NCBI GenBank assembly: GCA_910584595.1 | Contig: CAJUBQ010000027.1 | Span: 1 to 53,157 of the forward strand | Source: an uncultured Eubacterium sp. | Lineage (GTDB): Bacteria > Bacillota > Clostridia > Lachnospirales > Lachnospiraceae | Reading direction: 5' to 3' | Length of the DNA: 53,157 bases | Part shown: in pieces, positions 16,759 through 26,442 of the stretch | Layout of the letters: every line of letters begins with the position of its first letter | Position numbering within the stretch: position 1 is the first letter of the stretch | Translations under genes and position numbers: made by a program | The notes under the pieces: generated by a model | Told to the model about the DNA's origin: nothing | What the model saw: the letters and a program-made list of their open reading frames with translations, nothing else | The model's database searches: none

Positions 16759-18768
16759 ATGAATTTATTGTACAAAAAAAAGCAGTATCTACTTGTTACA
16801 TTTTTTATGTTATTTGCTATGATGACGGCAGTTTTCTTTGCCGGGAGTCATACACAGGCACATGCCGCGTCGCAAGGCATGAATGTCAGATACCGTACAC
16901 AGCAGGAAATACGCAGTTATGTTGCAGCGAATCGTGCAGGAATTGGAGACAATTTCAGTTTTACTTCGAATCCATTTTTAGAGCTGCCATATGACCCGGG
17001 CAGATTATCAGATGCGACGCAGCAGTCGGCGTTAAATATGCTGAATCAGATGCGCTATATTGCCGGAATCTCTGACAATGTAACTTTGTCCAGTAAGTAT
17101 AGTGAATATGCACAGGCAGCTGCATTGATCGGTTATTTGAACGGCAATACATCACATAATCCGGATCGTCCATATTCAATGGGAAATACGTTATATCAGA
17201 CAGCTCTGCAGGGAGCGGTTGGTTCTAATAATTCGTGGGCGTCCTGGGGAAACCGCGGATTAAATGAAACAATCGTTGCTGACTGGATGGGTAATGCTGA
17301 CAGTGCAGATATCGCTACGTTGGAGGAGCGCAGATACTTGTTAAATCCACAAATGCGGCAGACTGGTTTTGGTGTTGTCAGCGGTCTGAAAGGAACGTTC
17401 AGCAGCGCTTATGTAGCTGATACAACGAATACGCTTGCATATGAGACCGGCGTAGCATGGCCGGCAAGAACGATGCCGTTGGAATATTTTGGCACAAATT
17501 ATCCATGGAGTTTTAGCCTTGGCCATGCGGTAAATGCAAATGATATTCAGGTAACGCTGACAAGATACAGAGATTTTAAGACCTGGCGTTTTTCAAATTC
17601 TTCTGCAGATGGAGATTTTTATGTCAACAATAATTCTTATGGCCAAACCGGATGTATTATTTTCCGGCCATCTCTGCAAAGCATTGGTGAATACAGGAGT
17701 GGAGATTCCTTCCAGGTTACGATTACAGGTGCAGGCACCGCAATTGCTTATAATGTAGAATTTTTCAATTTGGGTCTGCCGAAGGTTACCTATACGGTTT
17801 CATTCAACAGCCAGGGCGGAACGGCAGTTTCTCCGGTTGTAGTAAGCGAATTAGGCACGATCTCTCCATTGCCGACAACGACAAAGGCAAACGCACAGTT
17901 TCTTGGATGGTATTCGGCACAGAATGGGCAGGGAACGAAACTGACAGACACGACAGTCATTAACAAAAATGTGACTTATTATGCGCATTGGAGCGACACA
18001 AATGCATTGACAGGAATTTCTGTAAGCTATACGGGTTTAAAATATGCAGGAGCAAATGTTTCAGATGGTTTGGCTGTATATGCAAATTACTCAAATGGAA
18101 CTTCAGAAAGAGTATATAGCTATTCCGTATCACAGCGTACATTGACAACAGGTACAAATCGAATTGTTGTATCATACGGTGGAATTTCACAGACGATTGA
18201 GATTGTAGTAGGCACTGCATCAAACGAGGTTCAAAATCCAACGCCTGGTGGCAATCAGGTATTTTATGAGATTTTCTTCCATCCAAACGGTGGTACAAAT
18301 ATGAATTATCAAAAAATTGCACTTGCAGCCGGAGATGAGATCGATGCATTGCCAACAGTTGAACGTGCAAATTATAGATTCAAAGGCTGGTATACAAAAG
18401 CTTCCGGCGGCAGAAAAGTAAGCAAATCAACGATTCCAAACGCAGAATGTGTATTGTATGCACAGTGGGTAAGAATAACAAAGCCGCAGCGGGTCGCTAT
18501 ACCATCCTTTACATCAAATGAAAACGGACAGTTAAAAGTAAAAATCGATGCGGTTTCCGGTGCGGAAGGATATGAAATCAGTTATTCTACAAGTAAAGAT
18601 TTTTCGTCTAATGTAAAAAAAGTTTCTACATATTATACATCAAAAACATTGAAAAATCTTCAAAGAGGAAAAATCTATTATATCAGAGTTCGTGCGTATA
18701 AAGTAGACTCCATGGATCAAAAAATCTATGGAAAATATAGCGCGATTCGAGGAGTAAAGGTGTCATAA
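16759..18768 (+). CDS. Secreted CAP-domain protein with InlB B-repeats and FN3 domain
   Basis: This is a 669-residue protein with a signal peptide cleaved near AHAAS (about residue 36). A CAP/SCP-like domain follows (about 85-260), with ALNMLNQMRYIAGIS and NTSHNPDRP. Two InlB-type B-repeats come next (about 350-410 and 505-570), with FLGWYSAQNGQGTK and FKGWYTKASGG. A bacterial Ig-like strand-rich segment lies between them, and a fibronectin type III domain ends the protein (about 580-669). AAAGGAG precedes the ATG. It starts 32 bases after the sortase gene yet has no LPxTG- or NPQTN-type C-terminus and ends in GVKVS. Retention on the cell would therefore need another mechanism. Ligand unknown. 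Confidence 0.8.
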   Translation: MNLLYKKKQYLLVTFFMLFAMMTAVFFAGSHTQAHAASQGMNVRYRTQQEIRSYVAANRAGIGDNFSFTSNPFLELPYDPGRLSDATQQSALNMLNQMRYIAGISDNVTLSSKYSEYAQAAALIGYLNGNTSHNPDRPYSMGNTLYQTALQGAVGSNNSWASWGNRGLNETIVADWMGNADSADIATLEERRYLLNPQMRQTGFGVVSGLKGTFSSAYVADTTNTLAYETGVAWPARTMPLEYFGTNYPWSFSLGHAVNANDIQVTLTRYRDFKTWRFSNSSADGDFYVNNNSYGQTGCIIFRPSLQSIGEYRSGDSFQVTITGAGTAIAYNVEFFNLGLPKVTYTVSFNSQGGTAVSPVVVSELGTISPLPTTTKANAQFLGWYSAQNGQGTKLTDTTVINKNVTYYAHWSDTNALTGISVSYTGLKYAGANVSDGLAVYANYSNGTSERVYSYSVSQRTLTTGTNRIVVSYGGISQTIEIVVGTASNEVQNPTPGGNQVFYEIFFHPNGGTNMNYQKIALAAGDEIDALPTVERANYRFKGWYTKASGGRKVSKSTIPNAECVLYAQWVRITKPQRVAIPSFTSNENGQLKVKIDAVSGAEGYEISYSTSKDFSSNVKKVSTYYTSKTLKNLQRGKIYYIRVRAYKVDSMDQKIYGKYSAIRGVKVS

Positions 18769-18783
18769 GCATAAGAAATGATT

Positions 18784-18829
18784 GTAAAAATCCAGTTTAT
18801 TGCAGATTGCAATAGGCTGGATTTTTACG
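18784..18829 (+). terminator. Terminator of the sortase-CAP transcript
   Basis: The arms GTAAAAATCCAG and CTGGATTTTTAC form a 12-pair stem enclosing an inner TTGCA/TGCAA stem. The right arm contains five T residues, and the structure could act on both strands. Confidence 0.8.
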
Positions 18830-18959
18830 ATAATGTATTTTTTAGTGGTATTTATTTCTTTGCATTGTATTTTTATTATAATGCTGATAAAATAATAATA
18901 TAATTGGGGTATCATAGAAACTCTGGTGAAGCTTTGGTCAGATGGAGGAGGCGGAGACG

Positions 18960-19409
18960 ATGAATGAATTTTTTACATCACCGGTTTTTATTTGGTTGGC
19001 ATTGATGATTGTATTTATTGTAGTAGAAATTGTTACAGTCGGACTTACAAGCATCTGGTTTGCAGGAGGCGCATTTGTAGCTTTGCTATGTGCGTTAACC
19101 GGATTAGGTTTGGTGGTTCAAATACCTGCATTTTTCGTAGTTTCTTTTGTAATGTTGTTTTATACAAGGCCGTTTGCTTTAAAATATGTAAAGCCTCATA
19201 ATGTAAAGACTAATTATGAGGAAATCATTGGCAAGGATGTATTAGTGACAGAGCGTATAGATAACAGGGAAGGCACCGGGACGGCTGTTTTTAACGGACA
19301 GGAATGGTCGGCAAGAAGCATAAGAGAGAATACGGTTTTCGAGACAGGTGTTATTGTGCAGGTGGAAGAGATCCGAGGAGTAAAATTATATGTAAAGGGT
19401 AAATCTTAA
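18960..19409 (+). CDS. NfeD-family membrane protein
   Basis: This 149-residue short-form NfeD has three to four N-terminal hydrophobic segments (about 8-75) and a C-terminal OB-fold (about 85-148) with IIGKDVLVTERI and GVIVQVEEIRGVKLYVK. The frame is open upstream to 18942, but those codons are the ribosome-binding site GGAGGAGGCGGAG, so ATG 18960 is the start. Short NfeD proteins normally work beside an SPFH/flotillin-type protein that organises membrane domains. No such gene is adjacent here. Confidence 0.88.
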   Translation: MNEFFTSPVFIWLALMIVFIVVEIVTVGLTSIWFAGGAFVALLCALTGLGLVVQIPAFFVVSFVMLFYTRPFALKYVKPHNVKTNYEEIIGKDVLVTERIDNREGTGTAVFNGQEWSARSIRENTVFETGVIVQVEEIRGVKLYVKGKS

Positions 19410-19446
19410 AGAATATATCAGAATTTGCAGCCAGGAGGATCAGTAA

Positions 19447-20424
19447 ATGCCGGGGTTTACGTCACATTATCTATTTGGAGTAAATAATTACAGGCAGTTA
19501 AAAAAAGAACATAGCTGTCAGGTATTATTGCAAAGTATTGACCGATATAAAACAGTTTTTCAATTGGGGCTTCAGGGTCCGGATATTTTTTTCTATCATT
19601 TGCCTTCTCAGCTAAGAAAGGTTCGTCCGGGTTCTGTTGCGCATACAAGGTGGACGGGTGATTTTTTAAAATGCCTGATCGAAGCTCCAGAGCTTTTTTG
19701 GAAATCGGAACAGCAGCAGATTTCGCAGGCATATGCAGCCGGATTTATTGGTCATTACGTGCTGGATACGCAGATGCATCCTTATGTATATGATCGGACA
19801 GGGATCGGCGACGTGTTAAAGAAAAAGGGATATGCGGATCATATTGCTCTGGAATCTGATATAGATGCAGCTTTGCTTATGCGGTATACAAAATGTCTGC
19901 CTTCCGAATTTCCATATGGCAAGACGATAGCATTTGATAAAATCACGAGGGAAGTTGTCGCGTCAGTCCTGTACTATGCTTACCATTCGGTATTTGAAGA
20001 ACTGGGATTAAGCAAAGGCTTCTTTTACAGAGCGATACGATCTATGCAGATTGGGACAAGGCTGACATACAATCCGCATAATTATAAGAGACAGATCGTA
20101 GAAAAAGTAGAACAATTGCTATTTGGACGTCCGCAAATTTCACCAGTGATTCCAAGTGATTTTGCACAACGGACAAAGGATCCATTGAATATGGAGCACA
20201 GGCAATGGAAGAATCCATGGGATCCAAAGCAAAGCTTTGACAGTAGTGTGCCGGAGTTGATAAAAAAAGCCTCCGGACGGTATCAGAAGGCTTTAAAACA
20301 ACTCGACTGTTTGTATGCAGCAGATTCGTATGAAGACAGTTATGATATTTTGCTGGAACATTTATGTGCATTTTTGGGGCAGCAGTCTTTTCACAGCGGG
20401 TTAGACTGGATACTTGGAGAATAG
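19447..20424 (+). CDS. Zinc-dependent phospholipase C-like protein
   Basis: This 325-residue protein matches the Zn_dep_PLPC family. It has N-terminal GFTSHYLFG with a conserved His, LGLQGPDIFFY with an Asp, GFIGHYVLDTQMHPYVY with two His, and HIALESDIDAALL with a His/Glu/Asp set. These residues would coordinate zinc ions. No signal peptide is visible, so it is probably cytoplasmic or substrate-restricted, unlike clostridial alpha-toxins. CCAGGAGGATC precedes the ATG. It follows the NfeD gene by 37 bases and may be co-transcribed. The substrate is unproven. Confidence 0.8.
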   Translation: MPGFTSHYLFGVNNYRQLKKEHSCQVLLQSIDRYKTVFQLGLQGPDIFFYHLPSQLRKVRPGSVAHTRWTGDFLKCLIEAPELFWKSEQQQISQAYAAGFIGHYVLDTQMHPYVYDRTGIGDVLKKKGYADHIALESDIDAALLMRYTKCLPSEFPYGKTIAFDKITREVVASVLYYAYHSVFEELGLSKGFFYRAIRSMQIGTRLTYNPHNYKRQIVEKVEQLLFGRPQISPVIPSDFAQRTKDPLNMEHRQWKNPWDPKQSFDSSVPELIKKASGRYQKALKQLDCLYAADSYEDSYDILLEHLCAFLGQQSFHSGLDWILGE

Positions 20425-20436
20425 ATGATCGATCGG

Positions 20437-21387
20437 TTATGCCGATGGCTGATCGGTATCAAAAAAAGTTTTAATCTGATGCCATATAATATCCATCAGG
20501 CGACGTCTGGTTTCTACTCCTGCCCATGCAATATGCGGCGTTATCAAAAGTTTGCTGCTGTCTTTGATTCGTTTTAAAGGATTATCCGCTTGCATCGGCT
20601 CTGCTGACAGAACATCCAGACCGGCGGCAGCAAGTTCGCCAGCTTGCAGTGCATCAGCGAGGTCTTTTTCTACGACAATTGGCCCGCGTCCAAGATTTAA
20701 AAAAATAGCGCTTTTTTTCATTTTCTGAAATGCACGCCGGTTGATGAGCCCCTCAGTGCGCTCAGTCAGGGGAGCATGAACAGAAATAATATCAGATTTT
20801 GATAGCAGTTCTTCAAAGGACACACGTTCATAATCGGGATGATTATGCTGGCCTGAAGCAGAGTAATAGATGACGCTGCATCCAAAGGCAGAAGCAATTT
20901 GCGCAACACGCCGGCCGATGGCTCCAAGGCCAATAATCCCCCATGTCATCCCCCACAGTTCATGAAATACATTGGAAAAGTGTGTAAAGGTTGTATTGTT
21001 TACATAAGCTTCGCTTTTTACGTATGCATCATAATAAGGAAGTTTTTCCATCAGATAAAACAACATGGCAAATGTATGCTGGGTAACGCATTCTGTAGAG
21101 TACCCGGCAACATTTCGCCAGGCGATTCCACGATGTGCCAGGTAGTCTTTATCCAGATTATTTGTTCCGGTAGCGGTAACACAGACAAGCTTTAAATGAG
21201 AGGCTTTTTCCAATGTATAGTCATTTGCCATCATTTTATTTAAAATGATGACATCAGCGTCTTTCGTACGTTCACGCATTTCTTCCGGTGAAGAAAATCC
21301 ATAAACAGTCACATTTCCAAGCTTTTCGAATACAGTCAGGTCAATATCTCGGCCGATAGTATCCGCATCTAATAATACGATATTCAT
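20437..21387 (-). CDS. D-2-hydroxyacid dehydrogenase (glycerate/hydroxypyruvate type)
   Basis: This 316-residue NAD-dependent oxidoreductase has a substrate domain and a Rossmann domain. The nucleotide motif is GIIGLGAIGRRVAQIA (GxGxxG). Catalytic residues appear in VHAPLTERTEGLINR, in the Arg/Glu region ending GLDVLSAEPM, and His in ITPHIAW. The family reduces 2-keto acids such as hydroxypyruvate to D-2-hydroxyacids; the exact substrate is not predictable. GAAAGGAG lies seven bases before the ATG. It is convergent with the phospholipase-like gene, with only 12 bases between the stops. Confidence 0.88.
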   Translation of the reverse strand: MNIVLLDADTIGRDIDLTVFEKLGNVTVYGFSSPEEMRERTKDADVIILNKMMANDYTLEKASHLKLVCVTATGTNNLDKDYLAHRGIAWRNVAGYSTECVTQHTFAMLFYLMEKLPYYDAYVKSEAYVNNTTFTHFSNVFHELWGMTWGIIGLGAIGRRVAQIASAFGCSVIYYSASGQHNHPDYERVSFEELLSKSDIISVHAPLTERTEGLINRRAFQKMKKSAIFLNLGRGPIVVEKDLADALQAGELAAAGLDVLSAEPMQADNPLKRIKDSSKLLITPHIAWAGVETRRRLMDIIWHQIKTFFDTDQPSA

Positions 21388-21471
21388 AGCAGGCTCCTTT
21401 CTTTGATGTCCTGTTACAAAAGGACATAGGTTCGTAATGTTATTATACTCTAATAAAGTCTTGAAAAACAG

Positions 21472-21500
21472 TTAAAATTACAATAAAATTATGTTATACT
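21472..21500 (+). promoter_or_regulatory. Promoter of the flippase operon
   Basis: TTAAAA (21472-21477) and TATACT (21495-21500) are separated by 17 bases in a 165-bp gap between divergent genes. Downstream, CCTGTG and CACAGG form a small inverted repeat just before the ribosome-binding site. Confidence 0.5.
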
Positions 21501-21552
21501 AGACTTATTAGTTTCTATTAGCACCTGTGGTGCTCACAGGAGATATGACCGT

Positions 21553-23160
21553 ATGGCTGAAAAAAAGAAGAATGTATTGCTCCAGGGCGGGATCCTGGCT
21601 GGGGCAGGAATTATTACAAAAGTGATCGGGTTTGCGTACCGCATTCCAATGAGCAACATGATGGGCGGCGAGGGAAATGGACTTTATTCAGTAGCATTTG
21701 GAATTTATGGGATAGCATTGACCATTTCTTCTTATAGTCTGCCTTTGGCAGTGTCCAAGATGGTATCGGCAAGGATTGCAAAAGCAGAATATCAGAATAT
21801 GCGGCGAGTACTTGTAAGTGCGCTTGTATATGCGTTGATTGCAGGATTGCTCGCTATGAATGTATTGTATTTTGGCGCTGGAGTAATGGAAAAAATGTAT
21901 CATAGACCCGGCATTGAAAGGCCGTTAAAAGTGTTGGCTCCAACGACATTTATAGTGGCGTTGCTGGGTGTTTTTCGCGGATATTTTCAGGGCCATGGGG
22001 ATATGGTTCCGACGTCAGTGTCTCAGATTCTGGAGCAGATTGTCAATGCGTGCATCAGTGTATTTGCTACCTGGCAGTTTATGAATATGTATGGGGCCTC
22101 AAAACATGCAGCATCTTATGCGGCTGCAGGCGGCACCCTGGGAACGCTGGCAGGTGCAGCGATAGCATTGCTGTTTATTATGTATTTGTTTGGCGCTACG
22201 CGAAAAAGATATATGAACAAGGTGAACCCGGGAGAACAGATAGAATCCAGCAGTTCTATTTACCGAGGGTTGTTTTTGACGATTATTCCGGTAATATTGA
22301 GCCAGACAGTTTATCAGATTGGTTATACGATTGACGACTTAATGTTTGGCAATTTGATGGCGCTGCATGAATATAAAGATGAAGTAGTATCTTCTTTGCA
22401 GGGTGTTTATAACGCGCAGTATAATCAGCTGGTAAATTTGCCGGTTGCAGTTGCAACAGCAATGGCAGCGTCTACGCTTCCAAGTATTGTTTTATCCAGA
22501 ATGCAAAATGATATCCAGGGAGTGAATCAGAAGATTACGCAAGTCATTAAGGTAAACATGGTAATTGCATTTCCATCGGCAGTGGGCCTTGCTGTATTAG
22601 CTGAGCCTATTATGAAAATGTTGTTTCCAAGTCTTGTTACATATCAAACGCAAGCGATTATGCTGCTGACTACAGGATCAAGTGCGGTTGTTTTTTATGC
22701 GTTGTCTACGCTGACAACTTCAATCCTGCAGGGATACAATTTTATGAAACTCCCGGTGATCCATTCAGCTGTCTCACTTGGTATTCATGTGGCTTTGCTT
22801 GGAATTTTGCTGGTATTTACAGACTTAAATGTTTATGCATTAGTAATCTGTAATGTTATTTTCCCGCTTATTGTCAGTATGCTAAACTGCCGCGCAATTA
22901 CGAGAAAGATCGGATACCGATGGGAATATCTTAATACATTTATAAAGCCTCTGACAGCTTCAGCAGCAATGGGGATGGTAGCCTTTGCAGTCTATCAGGT
23001 CTTTTATGAGGCGTTTAAAAACGTATATATTGTCTCTGTAATGGCGATAGGAGCGGCAATTATTGTATATGCGGTAATGATTCTTCAAATCCGGTGCTTT
23101 AGTGAGGAAGAGCTAAGATCCATTCCGGGAGGAAGGCTATTGATTCGTCTAATGAGATGA
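21553..23160 (+). CDS. SpoVB-type polysaccharide/lipid-linked precursor flippase
   Basis: This is a 535-residue polytopic protein with about 14 transmembrane helices. It begins with LLQGGILAGAGIITKVIGFAYRIPM, a typical start of the SpoVB/YkvU branch of the MATE-like (MOP) superfamily; only parts of that segment are diagnostic (GIITKVIGFAYRIPM). Members move lipid-linked sugar precursors across the membrane for peptidoglycan, cortex or capsule synthesis. AGGAGAT lies nine bases before the ATG. The genes after it (DUF58 and partner, then spoVT) and the absence of polysaccharide genes make a cortex or peptidoglycan role more likely than capsule. Confidence 0.85.
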   Translation: MAEKKKNVLLQGGILAGAGIITKVIGFAYRIPMSNMMGGEGNGLYSVAFGIYGIALTISSYSLPLAVSKMVSARIAKAEYQNMRRVLVSALVYALIAGLLAMNVLYFGAGVMEKMYHRPGIERPLKVLAPTTFIVALLGVFRGYFQGHGDMVPTSVSQILEQIVNACISVFATWQFMNMYGASKHAASYAAAGGTLGTLAGAAIALLFIMYLFGATRKRYMNKVNPGEQIESSSSIYRGLFLTIIPVILSQTVYQIGYTIDDLMFGNLMALHEYKDEVVSSLQGVYNAQYNQLVNLPVAVATAMAASTLPSIVLSRMQNDIQGVNQKITQVIKVNMVIAFPSAVGLAVLAEPIMKMLFPSLVTYQTQAIMLLTTGSSAVVFYALSTLTTSILQGYNFMKLPVIHSAVSLGIHVALLGILLVFTDLNVYALVICNVIFPLIVSMLNCRAITRKIGYRWEYLNTFIKPLTASAAMGMVAFAVYQVFYEAFKNVYIVSVMAIGAAIIVYAVMILQIRCFSEEELRSIPGGRLLIRLMR

Positions 23161-23205
23161 TAGTTTTTTAAAGATTGGAATGAGCGCTATGGAGAATAAA
23201 GTTAT

Positions 23206-24339
23206 ATGAAAATTATATATATTATTTGTGGGGCGGCCTGTATCTATCTGCTGCAAAGAGCGCTGTATAAAAAATATTGGAATAAGAATCTGTTTGCGTC
23301 TGTCTATTTTACACAACACGCGATTACAGAATTAGAAGAGGGGGAGCTGTGTGAAACAATTGTAAATCAGAAATATCTCCCTCTTCCTATGCTGCGTGTA
23401 AAATTTGAAGTAGACAGACATTTAGATTTTATGCAGGAAGCAAATATCACGGTAACAGATCGCTGTTACAAAAATGATATTTTTTCAGTGATGATGTATC
23501 AAAAAATTACACGCAGATTAAAATTTATAGGAAACAGACGTGGATTCTATGCGGTAAAGGAAATTGCACTGGACTCCTCTGATCTGTTTATGGAAAAGCA
23601 TTTAGGAATGAATCTGATATGTGATAGTTGGATATATGTTTATCCAAGACAAACAGACATTAGACGTCTGTTGATTCCATTTCAAAAAATGATGGGAGAT
23701 ATTCTTACAAGACGATATACTTATGAAGATCCTTTTGAATTTCAGGGAATACGTCCCTATGAGCCGTTTGACAACATGCGTGATGTAAACTGGAAAGCGA
23801 CTGCACGCATCGGGGAGCTGCGGACGAATCTTCATGGATATACGGTGAGACAGGAAGTATGTCTGCTGTTAAATCTTCAATCAGAATCTATGATAGAATA
23901 TCAGCAGTTAAGGGAGGAAAGTATACGAATTGCAAATAGTCTTTGTGAGATGTTTTTGAAACAAAAAATTCCGATTGGGATTTACAGCAACGCAAAAGAT
24001 CTGTTGAGCGGCAAATCTCTGAATATAATGCCGGGAGCAGATTTGCTTCATTTGACGCAGATTCGGGAAAGCCTTGCAAGACTGGATCTTTCTCAAACGA
24101 TGGAAGAGTTTCATGAATATGCAGAAAAGATCCTTTCAAATAAATCTGACAACGTACTTTATATTATGATATCGACATCTCAAAGAGTCGAAGTTATACA
24201 GTTATTTGAAAGACTATCAAAAAATTGCTGCGGCAGTTATTGGATTCTCCCTTTACATTCATGGATGGAACAAAAACTTTTTCCGGCAAAGGATGGTGCG
24301 GTGTTAAGGTGGGAGGTGGAACAAAATGCGGCAGGATGA
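23206..24339 (+). CDS. DUF58 domain protein
   Basis: This 377-residue protein has one N-terminal transmembrane segment (about 2-17) and the conserved DUF58 signature GIRPYEPFDNMRDVNWKATA at about 185-204. DUF58 proteins usually belong to MoxR AAA-ATPase/transglutaminase loci linked to envelope integrity. Here the partner is the next gene, but no MoxR ATPase is present in the window. The 3' end overlaps the next gene by 14 bases, indicating translational coupling. GGAGAATAAAG precedes the start. Confidence 0.82.
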   Translation: MKIIYIICGAACIYLLQRALYKKYWNKNLFASVYFTQHAITELEEGELCETIVNQKYLPLPMLRVKFEVDRHLDFMQEANITVTDRCYKNDIFSVMMYQKITRRLKFIGNRRGFYAVKEIALDSSDLFMEKHLGMNLICDSWIYVYPRQTDIRRLLIPFQKMMGDILTRRYTYEDPFEFQGIRPYEPFDNMRDVNWKATARIGELRTNLHGYTVRQEVCLLLNLQSESMIEYQQLREESIRIANSLCEMFLKQKIPIGIYSNAKDLLSGKSLNIMPGADLLHLTQIRESLARLDLSQTMEEFHEYAEKILSNKSDNVLYIMISTSQRVEVIQLFERLSKNCCGSYWILPLHSWMEQKLFPAKDGAVLRWEVEQNAAG

Positions 24340-25585
24340 AATCTGTAACGACATATTGGCGCTTTGCATGAAAGGGCTTATTTATCACAGTTTTTTGTGC
24401 GTCATTTATAATATTGCATCTGAAAAAACGCTGCAAATGAATTTGAGGTTGCTCCTTATTTATGTTCCGATCATGTTATTTGCTGTCATTCGCAGAAAAT
24501 GCGATAATTTTTTTGTGTTTATGCTTTTTCATGTGCTGATAAGCGGCTTTTTAGCGCTTATTTTTCCCGGATTGGAAGAACGTGTTGTAATTGGCGGCTC
24601 CTCTGTTTTATTAGCTTTCATTTCCATTCATATACGTCTGAAGGGAGAGCAAATGGAAGAAGAATGTCCGGCGATTGCATCTCTTTTGCTGTTTCTCGTA
24701 TGTTATGCAGCAGCCAGTCAGATGAAACGACCGCAGGTCATGCAGATTTGCCATTACGAAGTTTATTTATTCTTGATTTTATTTGTTTCATACAAAAGCC
24801 TATCCGCAACAGCGATGTTTTTAAAAGAGAATGAAAAAATAGACAATTTGCCGGCGAGACAGATAAAAGGAAGTTATCAAAGCTTGCTTGGCATTTTTAT
24901 TATTTTTTTAGCTGCAGGGATGTTTCTAATGCCGTACTTACCGGTTAGTAAGCTGTTTGAAGGAGCAGCTGATTTGATAAAAATGGTGATTCGTAAAATT
25001 CTATTGCTGTTGATGTGGATTTTTACAAGAGATGTATCTGAGATGGATTTTTGGGAGGAGAGCGCGAGCGGAGAGATTGGTGCGATTGAAGCAGGAAAAC
25101 CGTCTTTACTGGCGCAGTTTTTGGAGTGGTTTTTGGTTTTGGCAGCTGGTATCGTACTGGCAGGAGGCGCGATATATTTGCTGATTAGATTTTTTTGTGA
25201 ACTGTATCGGAGATTTTATGAAAAGAATCAAGAGACAGCAGATGAAAGCGAGTTTATATGGGAAAATCCTGTAAAGATACATATGATAAGAAACCGACAG
25301 AAAAAGATAATGATTTCAGATAAAGGAATCAATGATAAAATCAGGCATTTATATAAAAAAAGCATTCGAAAAAAATTTGGAACTAAAACAGCTATTCCGG
25401 CATTTATGACGCCGACAGAATTAGAACAGCTGTCAGAAGAAAAAAATATGGATGCTACAGCAAGAAAAGAGATAGATGCATGGGAAGAAAAGAGAAAGCA
25501 AAGAATACAATTATATCAAAAGGCGCGCTATAGTCAGTATGAATGTGATAAACAAGAACTTGAGGCTATGAAGAAAAATTTATAA
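24326..25585 (+). CDS. Membrane protein with DUF4129-like C-terminus
   Basis: This is a 419-residue protein. About seven transmembrane helices fill residues 12-215 and another lies at about 270-290. The soluble tail (about 300-419) has KIRHLYKKSIRKKFG, PAFMTPTELEQL and YQKARYSQYECDKQ. The tail matches the usual end of transglutaminase/DUF4129 proteins that accompany DUF58, but the transglutaminase catalytic domain is absent. The start overlaps the DUF58 gene. A role with DUF58 in the envelope is inferred from context only. Confidence 0.7.
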   Translation: MRQDEICNDILALCMKGLIYHSFLCVIYNIASEKTLQMNLRLLLIYVPIMLFAVIRRKCDNFFVFMLFHVLISGFLALIFPGLEERVVIGGSSVLLAFISIHIRLKGEQMEEECPAIASLLLFLVCYAAASQMKRPQVMQICHYEVYLFLILFVSYKSLSATAMFLKENEKIDNLPARQIKGSYQSLLGIFIIFLAAGMFLMPYLPVSKLFEGAADLIKMVIRKILLLLMWIFTRDVSEMDFWEESASGEIGAIEAGKPSLLAQFLEWFLVLAAGIVLAGGAIYLLIRFFCELYRRFYEKNQETADESEFIWENPVKIHMIRNRQKKIMISDKGINDKIRHLYKKSIRKKFGTKTAIPAFMTPTELEQLSEEKNMDATARKEIDAWEEKRKQRIQLYQKARYSQYECDKQELEAMKKNL

Positions 25586-25618
25586 ATAACGATTGCAACA
25601 GGGGCAATGCTTCTTTAT

Positions 25619-25647
25619 GTATAAAAGACCAATTTTGACAGATAATA
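25619..25647 (+). promoter_or_regulatory. Possible sporulation-type (sigma-G-like) promoter of spoVT
   Basis: GTATA (25619-25623) and GATAATA (25641-25647) are 17 bases apart. This resembles forespore promoters (GNATA and CATnnTA), except for one mismatch in the -10. In Bacillus, spoVT is a sigma-G gene. A TTGACA also lies nearby (25635-25640) without a good -10. Confidence 0.35.
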
Positions 25648-25689
25648 AAACAGCATCAAGTAAAATCTGTAAATGGAGGAATTTTTCAT

Positions 25690-26238
25690 ATGAAAGCAAC
25701 AGGAATAGTCAGGCGGATAGATGATTTGGGAAGAGTCGTCATTCCCAAAGAGATCAGAAGGACTTTACGGATTCGAGAGGGAGATCCTTTGGAAATATTT
25801 ACAGACCGTGAAGGCGAGATTATCCTAAAGAAGTACTCTCCGATCGGCGAATTAAGTGAATTTGCCGGACAATATGCCGAATCTTTGGCACAGACGACAG
25901 GTATGCTCGTATGTATTACGGATCGGGATCATGTAATCGCGGCTTCAGGGAATGGCAAGAAAGATTTTGAAGGAAAACCAATCAGTCATCAGCTGGAGTG
26001 TGTCATTGAAGACCGAAACAGTATGGTAGCCAGTAAAGAAGAAAGTGAATTTGTCAAAGTGACATTAGATGATAATGGGGAATATGCTTCTCAGGCAATC
26101 AGTACGATTATTTGTGAAGGCGATGCGATCGGCTCTGTCATTTTATATAATAAAGATGAAAAGACAAAAATGGGAGAGACAGAAAGCAAGCTGGCAATGA
26201 CTGCAGCAGGATTTTTGGGAAGACAGATGGAACAATAA
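25690..26238 (+). CDS. spoVT: Stage V sporulation protein T, AbrB-type regulator
   Basis: This 182-residue protein has an N-terminal AbrB swapped-hairpin DNA-binding domain (1-50; ATGIVRRIDDLGRVVIPKEI) and a C-terminal GAF-like domain (about 55-180; LAQTTGMLVCITDRDHVIA and AISTIICEGDAIGSVILYN). This is exactly the architecture and length of SpoVT, which tunes gene expression in the forespore. GGAGGA lies nine bases before the ATG. It is strong evidence that the host makes endospores or descends from a spore-former. Confidence 0.95.
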   Translation: MKATGIVRRIDDLGRVVIPKEIRRTLRIREGDPLEIFTDREGEIILKKYSPIGELSEFAGQYAESLAQTTGMLVCITDRDHVIAASGNGKKDFEGKPISHQLECVIEDRNSMVASKEESEFVKVTLDDNGEYASQAISTIICEGDAIGSVILYNKDEKTKMGETESKLAMTAAGFLGRQMEQ

Positions 26239-26310
26239 TCCTGAAAGGATAGAAAAACGCAAAATAAGGGGTAGATAGTTAAATTGAGAATCAATTAGAA
26301 GGAATATCAA

Positions 26311-26378
26311 AAGCTGCCTGATACTGAAAACTTTTAAGAGTGAATGATATGGTTTTCAGTGTCAGGCAGTTGTTTATC
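26311..26378 (+). terminator. Terminator of spoVT, possibly bidirectional
   Basis: The arms AGCTGCCTGATACTGAAAAC and GTTTTCAGTGTCAGGCAGTT form about 19 pairs with one G-T. The structure lies in the 204-bp gap between the convergent spoVT and foldase genes, so it may serve both. Confidence 0.75.
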
Positions 26379-26442
26379 TTAATAAGAAATATTAAAGAAA
26401 TATATGATTTTATTTCGTGTAGTTTGATTGCGATAGGTTATA

